Below the pieces are notes generated by a model. The model was given only the letters and a program-made list of their open reading frames with translations, was not told the origin of the DNA and searched no databases. Shown here piece by piece: positions 33,539-42,148 of a stretch of DNA of 51,213 nt. Location of the stretch: positions 646,798-698,010 of the forward strand of contig NZ_HF952018.1 of assembly GCF_000430995.1 (NCBI RefSeq), read 5' to 3'. How positions within the stretch are numbered: position 1 is the first letter of the stretch; the number at the start of each line of letters is the position of its first letter. Position numbers and translations under genes: made by a program. The DNA comes from Thermobrachium celere DSM 8682. GTDB lineage: Bacteria; Bacillota; Clostridia; Clostridiales; Caloramatoraceae.

Positions 33539-34123
33539 CTTTATTTTACCCACAGGTATGAGCTTTGAAAGAATTTCTTCTTTGTTTGGATGGCAGCTAT
33601 TTATCTCATCTGTTAAATCGCGGCCTGCAATAAGTCCAAAATGAACTCCATCTATCCAAGATTTACTATTTGTTACGTCGTAAATGATTCCGTCAATTGC
33701 AACGTATGCAGGTTTACCGTTTGAACCATTATAGTTTAAAAGTTCATCTAGGGTTAAATTAACTTCATTTCTCTGCTGATTAACTAAACTTTTAATCACT
33801 TCACATTTTATTTTTATAAGCTTTATCAATGGTTCTTTTAAATCTTGTTCCTCCTCCCTTAATAGATCATTATAATAGGCAATGTCGTCTATCATGTTGG
33901 TAATTATTTCTTCTCTAGCTCTAGTATCAAATGTGGGAACATCTATTTCTAAGTTTATGTTATATTGAGACAGCATTTTTGCTAAATTTAATACTGCATA
34001 GCTGTGTTCTATAAAAAGGTTTTTAACTTCCATACCTCTCTTATCATTAGTAAATAGTATGTTTGAAGTGCTTTTTTCCCTATTTATGATATTTATAAGT
34101 TCAGCTATCTTTTGAATATCCAT
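33533..34123 (-). CDS. Cytochrome b5-like heme-binding domain protein
   Basis: This 196-residue soluble protein has two parts. Residues 1-118 are helical (DIQKIAELINIINRE; then RAREEIITNMIDDIAYYNDLL) with no known domain. Residues about 122-196 are a cytochrome b5-like heme/steroid-binding domain: LTLDELLNYNGSNGKPAYVA, GIIYDVTNSKSWIDGVHFG, then SCHP. The His in DGVHFG and that in SCHP are the likely heme ligands. The start at 34123 has GGAGGTGTGT upstream. Similar domains occur in anaerobes and their partner is unknown. Whether it binds heme is not proven. Confidence 0.8.
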   Translation of the reverse strand: MDIQKIAELINIINREKSTSNILFTNDKRGMEVKNLFIEHSYAVLNLAKMLSQYNINLEIDVPTFDTRAREEIITNMIDDIAYYNDLLREEEQDLKEPLIKLIKIKCEVIKSLVNQQRNEVNLTLDELLNYNGSNGKPAYVAIDGIIYDVTNSKSWIDGVHFGLIAGRDLTDEINSCHPNKEEILSKLIPVGKIKK

Positions 34124-34200
34124 ATACACACCTCCATAAAACTTCTATCATATTAAAATATGAATTAGTTTATAAAAATAGAATAGACAAATATTTTTTG

Positions 34201-34230
34201 TTGAAAATTAATTATATAATATGATAATAT
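34201..34230 (+). promoter_or_regulatory. Promoter of the 135-residue gene
   Basis: TTGAAA (34201-34206), an 18-bp spacer and TAATAT (34225-34230), 30 bp before the ATG. Confidence 0.55.
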
Positions 34231-34260
34231 AGGTTTTGTGCGTATTGGAGGTGTGGCTAG

Positions 34261-34668
34261 ATGATTAGAGCAGCAGTTGAAAATTTAGATTTACTAAAAA
34301 GGATTGAAAGAATATTAAAAGGAAGAAAGAATTTAATGTTTTATGATGGAAGAAAAGATGGCTTAGAAGAAAATATAGTCTTTAAGTATTTTTATTCAAG
34401 TCCTAAAAATGCACTTGACTTTATAAATATTGATATATATGAAAAACCTATAGATTTTATCTATGGATCTATAAGTATAATTATGGATTATGATGATATA
34501 TATAAAGAGTGCAGTTGTGATTATGGTAAAATTGAAGCTGAAAAAACAAATATAAGAGGTGTGGAAAAAGTAAGATTGAGCCTTCTACTTAATAGATATG
34601 GATTTGAAAATATTGAGGATGCTATAATTTTTTTTGAAGGATATATCACTAATAAGACTCTTATTTGA
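34261..34668 (+). CDS. Conserved-looking hypothetical protein
   Basis: This is a 135-residue protein without recognised domains, signal or membrane segment. It begins MIRAAVENLDLLKRIERIL, followed by an alternating hydrophobic pattern (FINIDIYEKPIDFIYGSISI) and an acidic CSCDYGK. GGAGGTGTGG is the RBS, its own promoter precedes it and a terminator follows, so it looks real. Function unknown. Confidence 0.65.
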   Translation: MIRAAVENLDLLKRIERILKGRKNLMFYDGRKDGLEENIVFKYFYSSPKNALDFINIDIYEKPIDFIYGSISIIMDYDDIYKECSCDYGKIEAEKTNIRGVEKVRLSLLLNRYGFENIEDAIIFFEGYITNKTLI

Positions 34669-34694
34669 TAAAAGGTTTTAAAAGAGCAAAATTT

Positions 34695-34720
34695 AAGGTG
34701 GCCAAATAAATGGCCACCTT
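34695..34720. terminator. Bidirectional terminator before degV
   Basis: AAGGTGGCCA (34695-34704) pairs perfectly with TGGCCACCTT (34711-34720). Confidence 0.85.
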
Positions 34721-34722
34721 TA

Positions 34723-35565
34723 TTACATAGGTAAGAATACTAGACCAATTAATCCAGGACCTGAATGAACAAGTAGGGCAGGGCTTATTTGACCAATAAT
34801 TATTTCTTGAATATTTCCCAGGGATTTAACCTTTTCAGCGAATTTTAAAGCTTCTTCTTTAACACATGCATGAGGTATACCTACAATGTATTTTTTATTG
34901 TTTATTACGGCCCTCAATTCATCTAACATCCTGTCTAATGCTTGATTTTTTCCCCTAGCTTTATTAAATGTATAGTATTTTCCATTTTCATCAACTGAGA
35001 TTATAGGCTTTATACTTAATAAGCTTCCTATTGCAGCTGTAACACGACCAATTCTACCGCCTTTTTTTAGATATTCAAGTGTATCTACTATAAAAAATCC
35101 CTTAACCTCTTCTTTTAATTGGTTTATTCTGCTTATTATTTCATCAAATGATAGCTTTTCCTTGATCATTTTAGAAGCCTGTAGTACAAGTAAGCCTAAA
35201 CCTAGAGAAAGTATTTTTGAATCTATTACTTCAATGACCATGTCACTTATTTCACTTGTAACCATTTTTACCATATTATACGTACCACTTAAACCTGAGG
35301 AGATAGTGAGAATCAAACAATGGGTATACCCATCTTGTTTTAGTTTGTTTATTTTCTCCAAAACATCGCTAGGTGATGGCATAGAAGTTTTTGGTATTTC
35401 CCTATCTAAGTTTTGGGCAACTTCTTCAGGTGTAATATTAACTCCATCCTTAAACTCTCCATTAGAGTATATTACCTGGAGAGGAATTATTTCGATGTTG
35501 TTTTCAATTAAAATTTCTTTAGGTAAATCACATGAACTGTCTGTAATTAAAGCTATTTTTTCCAT
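34723..35565 (-). CDS. DegV family fatty-acid-binding protein
   Basis: This 280-residue protein is full length for the DegV/FakB family, which binds fatty acids and can present them to the kinase FakA. The family motifs are ALITDSSCDLPKE at the start, KTSMPSPSDVLE near 60, LTISSGLSGTYN near 87, and LEYLKKGGRIG near 165. The typical C-terminal HSGPGLIGLVF (residues 267-277) closes the lipid pocket. No FakA is adjacent. GGAGGTTTGTT precedes the ATG. Confidence 0.93.
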   Translation of the reverse strand: MEKIALITDSSCDLPKEILIENNIEIIPLQVIYSNGEFKDGVNITPEEVAQNLDREIPKTSMPSPSDVLEKINKLKQDGYTHCLILTISSGLSGTYNMVKMVTSEISDMVIEVIDSKILSLGLGLLVLQASKMIKEKLSFDEIISRINQLKEEVKGFFIVDTLEYLKKGGRIGRVTAAIGSLLSIKPIISVDENGKYYTFNKARGKNQALDRMLDELRAVINNKKYIVGIPHACVKEEALKFAEKVKSLGNIQEIIIGQISPALLVHSGPGLIGLVFLPM

Positions 35566-35734
35566 AACAAACCTCCGATATTGACTTATGAATTTATTAT
35601 ATATTGTTTTTTAATTATTAACAATTAAATTTTGTTAATTTTTGACTAGAAGAATTAAAATAATTTTCTTTATTAGTATTATTTACATTTAATTTGGTAA
35701 TAATGTAAATAAAAATGTTTGGGGTGGTGGAATA

Positions 35735-37057
35735 ATGACAGATAAGGAAAAGTTAATTGCTTTTGAAAAATATATGAGAGAAAAGGGGATAGATGAAGAT
35801 ACAATAAAGTTTAATTTGCTTGTGGTTAAACTTCTTATAAACAGAGTCCTATTTTATTTTCAAGAAAGTTTAGAGACGATTGATTCATTTACCTTTGAGG
35901 AATTTACTGATATGGTAAATATGATAGATATTGAATTTGGAGGCAGAGAAGGAATACCTAAGATGTTAAACGCTATGCTTGAATTAACAGAATTTTTAAA
36001 GGTTAATAAGTTTATAAAGGGTGGAAAAATAGCACACTATAAAAGGATGTTTAGCAATGTTGAATACTATTTAGAAAAATATGATAGACTTACAGGAAAA
36101 AGGGATGATACAAAAGAATTTATAAAAGAAATAACAACAAACAGCTTTAGTAAGTTTGTTATAAAGAACTGTGAGTATGTAAATAACTATGATTTTAAAA
36201 CAATGATCCTTCTTGAAAAAATACTAAATGATATTCCACTTGAGGCATATGAAAAGAATGAAGAGACAGATCTTTTTATGAAATTTTTAATTCAAAATAA
36301 TTTAATCACTATAGAAAAAAATACATTAGAGGTAACTAAGAAAGGAAGAGCACTATCAAGGCTTGATATTGATGATAGGTATGCAGGAATACTTTATTTA
36401 ATGCTTTTTAAAACAAATTGGGCAAGCATAGTGGATAATATTAACTTTGATATTACAAAGATAAGAGATATTTTAATAAGTATTTTTAGTAAAAAGACAG
36501 AAGTAAAAATAAATGTAAATGAAATGATTAAAATTGACGAAAAGAATAGTATAGTTGAAATTGCCAGTGATAGATTTAGACTTGCAAGCATTGAAGCTAT
36601 GACAAAAGGTGGATGCATATTAGACTTATGTTTTGTAAATATGGGTTTAGTTGAAATAAAAGCTGTTAATGGATGCTTAATATACAGAGCAACAGAGCTT
36701 GGGAAGAAAGTATTTGAAAGCTTATACAAAGATATGATAAGTGATATAAAGTATAATATAGAAATAATAAATAATGCTATAAGGGATAAAAATTATGACA
36801 GAGCAGAAAAGAAGATTTTTGAGTATTTAATGATATATGGAGGCAACAATATAGTTTGGGATTATCTAGCTCAACTTCTTATATTTAACAAAAAATATGA
36901 TGAAGCATATATTGTACTTAAAAATGCCTATGAAAATTCATCTAAAAGAGGAAATGCAGTAAGGACAATTCTTTATCATTTGGTGCTAGTGGCAAGAAAA
37001 CTAAAGCTAAAGGAAGAAGTTGAATTTTATGAGGGTAAGCTTAGTAATTTTAAATAG
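35735..37057 (+). CDS. Winged-helix plus TPR-like protein (paralog of 42149-43219)
   Basis: This 440-residue protein has no match I can name. Residues about 175-235 form a winged-helix-like segment (FLIQNNLITIEKN, then EVTKKGRALSRLD, then LFKTNW). The C-terminal third (about 345-440) is helical with TPR-like pairs (AEKKIFEYLMIYGGNNIVWD, YDEAYIVLKNAYENS). The same two blocks occur in the same order in the protein at 42149-43219, so they are paralogs. Residues 1-150 are an acidic helical N-terminal region. The RBS is GGGGTGGTGG. It may be a regulator of the wHTH-TPR type; that is inference. Confidence 0.65.
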   Translation: MTDKEKLIAFEKYMREKGIDEDTIKFNLLVVKLLINRVLFYFQESLETIDSFTFEEFTDMVNMIDIEFGGREGIPKMLNAMLELTEFLKVNKFIKGGKIAHYKRMFSNVEYYLEKYDRLTGKRDDTKEFIKEITTNSFSKFVIKNCEYVNNYDFKTMILLEKILNDIPLEAYEKNEETDLFMKFLIQNNLITIEKNTLEVTKKGRALSRLDIDDRYAGILYLMLFKTNWASIVDNINFDITKIRDILISIFSKKTEVKINVNEMIKIDEKNSIVEIASDRFRLASIEAMTKGGCILDLCFVNMGLVEIKAVNGCLIYRATELGKKVFESLYKDMISDIKYNIEIINNAIRDKNYDRAEKKIFEYLMIYGGNNIVWDYLAQLLIFNKKYDEAYIVLKNAYENSSKRGNAVRTILYHLVLVARKLKLKEEVEFYEGKLSNFK

Positions 37058-37136
37058 AGGATAAGCATTTTAAGAGTATATTAAAGAAAAAAGGCGAATA
37101 ATATACAAAATTATGAATATTTTAAAAAAATATAAA

Positions 37137-37165
37137 TTGTTAAATTGGTATTTTTTTTATATTAT
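37137..37165 (+). promoter_or_regulatory. Promoter of the CoA-transferase operon
   Basis: TTGTTA (37137-37142), a 17-bp spacer and TATTAT (37160-37165). A TATAAT is offset by about 2-5 bp. Confidence 0.55.
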
Positions 37166-37198
37166 ATAATTAAAGAATGGGGGTTATGGAGGTGGGTT

Positions 37199-37855
37199 AT
37201 GAATAAAATAAAAACTATTGATGAAGTAATGGAGTTTATTAAAGATGGCCAAACAATAATGTTTGGAGGATTTTTAGCTGTAGGAACAGCAGAGAATATT
37301 GTAGATGCAATTGTTAAGAAGGGTGTTAAGGATTTAACAATAATTTGCAACGATACAGCCTTTGTAGATAAAGGTGTTGGAAAGCTTGTTGCAAATAAAC
37401 AAGTTAAAAAGGTAATTGTGTCCCACATAGGTACAAATCCAGAAACAGGAAGACAAATGAATGCTGGAGAGATTGAAGTAGAACTTGTACCACAAGGTAC
37501 ACTAGCAGAAAGAATAAGAGCCTATGGTGCAGGGCTTGGTGGAGTATTAACACCAACAGGTTTAGGAACAGTTGTAGAAGAAGGAAAAACAATTATTGAG
37601 GTAGACGGAAAGAAGTATCTACTTGAAAAGCCACTTAAGGCAGATGTAGCTATAATAAAAGGAAGCAAAGTAGATAAAAAAGGTAATGTATGGTACTCAA
37701 AAACCACAAGAAACTTCAATCCAATTATGGCTATGGCTGCAGATTTAGTAATTGTTGAGGCAGAAGAGATTGTTGAGGTTGGGGAAATAGAGCCTGAGAA
37801 TGTGGTTACTCCCCACATTTTAGTTGACTATATAGTTAAGGGGGGAGAAAGATGA
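37199..37855 (+). CDS. CoA-transferase subunit A (AtoD/CtfA type)
   Basis: This 218-residue alpha subunit of a class I 3-oxoacid/acetate-type CoA-transferase has the family signature [19 protein letters not shown] near the N-terminus, plus [21 protein letters not shown] and [20 protein letters not shown]. The pair moves CoA between acyl-CoA and acetate, acetoacetate or butyrate, and names such as AtoD or CtfA are used. I moved the start to 37199 because GGAGGTGGGTT precedes it; the longer frame from 37145 is not needed. It overlaps subunit B by 4 bp (ATGA). Confidence 0.92.
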   Translation: MNKIKTIDEVMEFIKDGQTIMFGGFLAVGTAENIVDAIVKKGVKDLTIICNDTAFVDKGVGKLVANKQVKKVIVSHIGTNPETGRQMNAGEIEVELVPQGTLAERIRAYGAGLGGVLTPTGLGTVVEEGKTIIEVDGKKYLLEKPLKADVAIIKGSKVDKKGNVWYSKTTRNFNPIMAMAADLVIVEAEEIVEVGEIEPENVVTPHILVDYIVKGGER

Positions 37856-38514
37856 TTGATAAAAATCTAGTTAGGGAAATAATAGCAAAAAGGGTTGCTA
37901 AGGAATTTAAGGATGGAGATGTTGTAAATTTAGGAATAGGTCTTCCAACAGAGGTTGCAAACTACATAGACAAAGATGTTGAGGTTATACTTCAATCAGA
38001 AAACGGATTTATAGGATTAGGTCCTGCTCCAGAAGAGGGAAAAGAGGATAAAGACCTTGTAAATGCAGGTGGGAAATACGTAACTATGATGCCAGGAGGG
38101 GCATGTTTTGATAGTGCTATGTCATTTGCAATAATTAGGGGTGGACATGTAGATGCAACAGTGCTTGGTGCTCTTCAAGTAGATGAGGAAGGAAACCTTG
38201 CTAACTGGATGATACCAGGAAAAATGGTTCCTGGAATGGGTGGAGCAATGGATTTAGTAGTTGGTGCTAAAAAGGTTATTGTTGCAATGGAGCATACGGC
38301 AAAGGGCGCTCCAAAGATATTAAAGAGATGTACTTTACCTCTTACTGCAGCAAAGGAAGTGAATTTGATTGTAACTGAAATGGGAGTTATAGAGGTAACT
38401 GATAAGGGACTTGTTTTAAAGGAGATTGCTCCAAATACTACTGTTGAAGAGGTAATAGCAGCAACTGAAGCTAATTTAATTATATCTGAAGATTTAAAGG
38501 TAATGGAATTATAG
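37852..38514 (+). CDS. CoA-transferase subunit B (AtoA/CtfB type)
   Basis: This 220-residue beta subunit carries the catalytic Glu of class I CoA-transferases: E50 in [12 protein letters not shown]. Other family features are [35 protein letters not shown], and a typical [15 protein letters not shown]. It overlaps subunit A by 4 bp, so both are made in equal amounts. Substrate range (acetate, acetoacetate, butyrate) cannot be read from sequence. Confidence 0.94.
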   Translation: MIDKNLVREIIAKRVAKEFKDGDVVNLGIGLPTEVANYIDKDVEVILQSENGFIGLGPAPEEGKEDKDLVNAGGKYVTMMPGGACFDSAMSFAIIRGGHVDATVLGALQVDEEGNLANWMIPGKMVPGMGGAMDLVVGAKKVIVAMEHTAKGAPKILKRCTLPLTAAKEVNLIVTEMGVIEVTDKGLVLKEIAPNTTVEEVIAATEANLIISEDLKVMEL

Positions 38515-38518
38515 TTTT

Positions 38519-38556
38519 AAAGGTGCCACAAATATTAACTATTTGTGGCACCTTTT
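38519..38556 (+). terminator. Terminator of the CoA-transferase operon
   Basis: AAAGGTGCCACAAATA (38519-38534) pairs with TATTTGTGGCACCTTTT (38540-38556) around a 5-nt loop. Confidence 0.9.
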
Positions 38557-38613
38557 TGGTTTACTTAGGAATAGGACACATATTTTGTGTAAAAACTAAA
38601 ATGGGGTGATTAT

Positions 38614-39513
38614 ATGTTAAGGAAGAAGAAGCTAGAGAGTAATATAATAGGAATAGGTAGAAATAAGGATGAAAAGGCAGCTTTAAGGGAGGCATTAGGA
38701 TATCTTCCAATTCAAAGTCTAATAGATAATACAACTACAGTTACTGTTATTGCAAACCTTGTCAATGTAAATCCTCCCAATAAAGGGGTAGTTGTTGGGG
38801 GAGAAACATTAAGGGAGCTTATAAGATATATAAAATCAAAAAATCCAAAGAGATTTGTTGTATCAGGAGGGGCAGGAGGGGCTAATACATTAGATGTATT
38901 GAAATCTAATGGATATGACAAGATATTAAATGAGGAACAGGTGGAATTTATTGATTTAAACTTTGGTGAATATTTTGATCTAGAATTAGAACACAGCATT
39001 GTAAAAAGCACTAAGGTAAATAAAATTATTAAAGAATCTGATGTTATAATTTCATTTACACAGCTTAAGGTTCATGAAGAGGCTACAATGTCTGCATCGA
39101 TAAAAAACATGGCATTATCCATTCCACCTGCAGAGATACATGGATATCCTAAAAAGTCATTAGGAATTCATGAGGATCTTCATGGATTTATTTACGCTAT
39201 GGCAAAGGCTGTTCCAATTGATCTAGCTATAGTTAGTTTAAGTCCTGCAATGATTGGTACTGGTCCATCAAAGGGAGTAGCAGTCCATACTGATATGCTT
39301 GTAGCTGGAGTTGATGCAGTTGCTGTAGATACAATTTGTGCAAGGCTTTTAGGTTTTAGACCTCAAGCAATAAATTATCTTTTTAGACTAATTAGGGATG
39401 GAGTAGGGCAAGGTAATTTGGATAATATAGATGTAAAGGGAGTAAAACTTATTGATGCAGAAAAGGCCTTTTCTAAGATTGCATATGGAAGTGAGTTTGC
39501 AATTGATGAGTAA
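38614..39513 (+). CDS. DUF362 domain protein, no ferredoxin part
   Basis: This 299-residue protein matches the DUF362 family: VTVIANLVNVNPPNKGVVVGG near 40, ANTLDVLKSNGYD, the central FTQLKVHEEATMSASIKNMA near 150, and GVDAVAVDTICARLLGF near 225. Many DUF362 proteins carry two 4Fe-4S motifs; this one has only one Cys-containing position (TICARL) and no CxxC clusters. The function of the family is not known to me. It follows the CoA-transferase terminator and has its own RBS (GGGGTGATTAT). Confidence 0.8.
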   Translation: MLRKKKLESNIIGIGRNKDEKAALREALGYLPIQSLIDNTTTVTVIANLVNVNPPNKGVVVGGETLRELIRYIKSKNPKRFVVSGGAGGANTLDVLKSNGYDKILNEEQVEFIDLNFGEYFDLELEHSIVKSTKVNKIIKESDVIISFTQLKVHEEATMSASIKNMALSIPPAEIHGYPKKSLGIHEDLHGFIYAMAKAVPIDLAIVSLSPAMIGTGPSKGVAVHTDMLVAGVDAVAVDTICARLLGFRPQAINYLFRLIRDGVGQGNLDNIDVKGVKLIDAEKAFSKIAYGSEFAIDE

Positions 39514-39544
39514 AATTTATGAATATTATGTTTTGAGAATTTTT

Positions 39545-39575
39545 AAAGCCCCATGAAACTCTTCATGGGGCTTTT
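39545..39575. terminator. Bidirectional terminator
   Basis: AAAGCCCCATGAA (39545-39557) pairs with TTCATGGGGCTTT (39562-39574). Confidence 0.85.
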
Positions 39576-39607
39576 ATATATTTATTTTTTATTAGCAGTG
39601 TATATTT

Positions 39608-41077
39608 TTACTTATAATTCTTTGTATATTCGTTAAGCAACCTTTGTTTTAATCCCCATACCTTAGTTGATAGGTCAACGTAGTATTTATGAGGATTTTC
39701 AAAGCGTAGTATTTCTTCCCATAGAGTTTCTAGTTGACTTTTAGCGAATTCGCGTATTTCTTTTACATTTGGAGATTTGTAAACAAGTTTTCCTTTGTCA
39801 AATATTTTGACAAGAAGAGGTTTTGCATAGAAGTTAGTTACTGTCTTTCTTTTCCATGTGAAAATAGGGTCAAATATCTCAAGGGGTTTTGTTTCATCTA
39901 TTGTTTCATCATGGAAGGTTATAAGGTCAGCTATTGCTTTATTTGTTTCTTTATCAAACAGTCTATATATTTGTTTAAAACCTGGGTTTGTAATCTTTTC
40001 TTCATTTTCGCTTATTTTGATTTTAGGTATTATTTTACCATTTTCTTCAACCGCTACTAATTTATATACTCCACCAAAAACAGGCTCTGACTTTGCTGTA
40101 ATTAATCTTTCACCAACTCCAAAACCATCTATCTTTGCTCCCTGTCTTAATACATCTTTTATTATATATTCATCAAGTGCATTGGAAACTATTATCTGAC
40201 AGTCAGGAAATCCAGCTTCATCCAGCATCTGTCTAGCCTTTTCTGAAAGGTATTTTATATCACCACTATCAATTCTAATTCCTCTTGGTCTTATACCCTT
40301 TGGAAGAAGCTCTTCTTTAAAAACTTTAATAGCATTTGGTATTCCTGATTTTAAAACGTTATAGGTATCAACTAAAAGGAGGCAGTTTTCAGGATAAGTT
40401 CTTGCCCATGCTCTAAAGGCTTCAAGCTCTGAATCAAAAAGCTGTACCCAGCTGTGGGCCATTGTACCAACTGCAGGAATTCCAAACATTTTTTCAGCAA
40501 TTGTACAAGCACTAGCTGAACATCCTCCAATATATGCAGCACGAGCTCCAAAAATAGCACCATCATATCCCTGTGCTCTTCTTGAGCCAAATTCTAGAAC
40601 AGATCTTCCTTCAGCAGCCCTTACAATTCTATTTGCCTTTGTTGCAATTAGTGTTTGATGATTTATTGTTAAAAGCACCATTGTTTCAATAAATTGTGCT
40701 TGCATTATAGGACCTCTAACTACAATTAGAGGTTCATTGGGGAATACTGGTGTTCCTTCAGGAATAGCATAAACGTCACATTTAAACTCAAAGTTTTTTA
40801 AATACTCAATGAATTCTTCGCTGAATATATTTTTACTTCTTAGGTATTCTATGTCATCATCTGAAAATCTTAAGTTCTTCAGATATTCAATAAGTTGCTG
40901 TAACCCAGCTACTATACAATACCCCCCATTATCTGGAACCCTTCTAAAATACATATCAAAATAGGCTATCTTTTCTCCAACTCCATTTTTAAAATAACCA
41001 TTTGCCATTGTTAGTTCATAAAAGTCTACTAGCAAAGATAGGTTTCTATCTTCCTTCCAGTCAAATGTTAAGGACAT
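39608..41077 (-). CDS. pncB: Nicotinate phosphoribosyltransferase
   Basis: This 489-residue enzyme makes nicotinate mononucleotide from nicotinate and PRPP, the salvage route to NAD. Family motifs include LVDFYELTMANGYF at the start, VLEFGSRRAQGYDGAIFGAR near 165, GTMAHSWVQLF, and DSGDIKYLSEKAR near 270. The length fits the long bacterial type. GAAAGGAGCAAGGTAA is the RBS. It is a single gene. The product NaMN is also the substrate of NadD-type adenylyltransferases, one of which seems to be fused in the 1606-residue protein here. Confidence 0.95.
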   Translation of the reverse strand: MSLTFDWKEDRNLSLLVDFYELTMANGYFKNGVGEKIAYFDMYFRRVPDNGGYCIVAGLQQLIEYLKNLRFSDDDIEYLRSKNIFSEEFIEYLKNFEFKCDVYAIPEGTPVFPNEPLIVVRGPIMQAQFIETMVLLTINHQTLIATKANRIVRAAEGRSVLEFGSRRAQGYDGAIFGARAAYIGGCSASACTIAEKMFGIPAVGTMAHSWVQLFDSELEAFRAWARTYPENCLLLVDTYNVLKSGIPNAIKVFKEELLPKGIRPRGIRIDSGDIKYLSEKARQMLDEAGFPDCQIIVSNALDEYIIKDVLRQGAKIDGFGVGERLITAKSEPVFGGVYKLVAVEENGKIIPKIKISENEEKITNPGFKQIYRLFDKETNKAIADLITFHDETIDETKPLEIFDPIFTWKRKTVTNFYAKPLLVKIFDKGKLVYKSPNVKEIREFAKSQLETLWEEILRFENPHKYYVDLSTKVWGLKQRLLNEYTKNYK

Positions 41078-41193
41078 TTACCTTGCTCCTTTCAACAAAA
41101 TGTAGTAAAATCTTTACGCATAATATAATTTTATTACTTATTGTAAATTAGTACAAGTATAATAAAATTAACATTTTTAGGATGGTGATTTTA

Positions 41194-42135
41194 TTGGCTT
41201 CAATATCTGATGTAAAAAGAAGACTTCCAGGAGAATTTATAGAATTTATATATGAAGAGTTTTCAGCAGGTACAGCTGATAAGATGCTTTATTCCTTTAT
41301 GGGAGATAGGTATACTACTTTAAGAGTAAATACAATAAAATACGATATAAATAGTTTGATGGAATATTTTAAAAAGGAAAATATAAAGTTTGATAGAGTA
41401 CCATGGTATAAAGATGCTCTAATCATAAAGAATGCAGATGAAAAGGATTTAGAGAAGCTTGATGTATATAAGAATGGATATATATACATACAGAGCTTAC
41501 CTAGTATGATTCCTCCACTTGTTTTAGATCCAAAGCAGGGAGAGAAAATACTAGATATGACAGCAGCTCCAGGCAGTAAAACGACACAAATGGCTGCTAT
41601 GATGAATAATGAAGGATATATTCTAGCAAATGAGCTTGATAAGATAAGATGTGAAAGGTTAAAATATAATGTGGAGCTTCAAGGAGCCAAAATAGTTGAA
41701 GTTATAAATGGAAGAGGAGAGCAATTAGGAGAAAAATATAAAGAGGAGTTTGATAGGGTTCTTTTAGATGCGCCCTGTAGTGGAGAAGGTAGATTTAATA
41801 TAAATGATGTAAAATCATATAGGTTTTGGTCAGTTAAAGAGGTAAACAGGCTTTCAAATCTACAGAAAAAATTATTAGTAAGTGCCTTTAAGGCTTTAAA
41901 AAAAGGTGGAATTTTAGTATATTCAACATGCACATTAAATAAAAAGGAAAATGAAGAGGTAGTTAATTGGGCTTTAAATAATTTAGATTTAGAAATAATG
42001 GATATTGATTTAAAAATAAATGGTGCTATTCAGGCTTTTAGTGAGGGATTTAATAAAAGTATAAGCAAAGCTATTAGAGTGTTACCATCAAAGGAATTAG
42101 AAGGGTTCTTTGTTTGTAAATTTAAAAAGAAATAG
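41194..42135 (+). CDS. NOL1/NOP2/Sun-type RNA m5C methyltransferase
   Basis: This 313-residue SAM-dependent RsmF/RsmB-like methyltransferase modifies RNA cytosine-5. It has the SAM-binding motif ILDMTAAPGSKTTQMA near 120, the catalytic site LDAPCSGEGRF near 190 (first Cys) and VYSTCTLNKKENEEV near 242 (second Cys). An RNA-binding N-terminal part includes TTLRVNT. The C-terminal PUA-like domain of E. coli RsmF is absent. I prefer TTG at 41194 over ATG 41182 because GGATGGTGATT acts as RBS for it. It lies 13 bp before the next gene, probably one operon. Confidence 0.88.
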   Translation: MASISDVKRRLPGEFIEFIYEEFSAGTADKMLYSFMGDRYTTLRVNTIKYDINSLMEYFKKENIKFDRVPWYKDALIIKNADEKDLEKLDVYKNGYIYIQSLPSMIPPLVLDPKQGEKILDMTAAPGSKTTQMAAMMNNEGYILANELDKIRCERLKYNVELQGAKIVEVINGRGEQLGEKYKEEFDRVLLDAPCSGEGRFNINDVKSYRFWSVKEVNRLSNLQKKLLVSAFKALKKGGILVYSTCTLNKKENEEVVNWALNNLDLEIMDIDLKINGAIQAFSEGFNKSISKAIRVLPSKELEGFFVCKFKKK

Positions 42136-42148
42136 ATGGAGGAGTTAG

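Noticed and set aside
38519-38556. GTGCCAC shared with the 32-bp repeat
   Set aside because: It is part of an ordinary terminator stem, with no match beyond the 7 bp.
39734-40199. Two plus-strand frames opposite pncB
   Set aside because: Antisense frames with hydrophobic shadow composition and no start signals.
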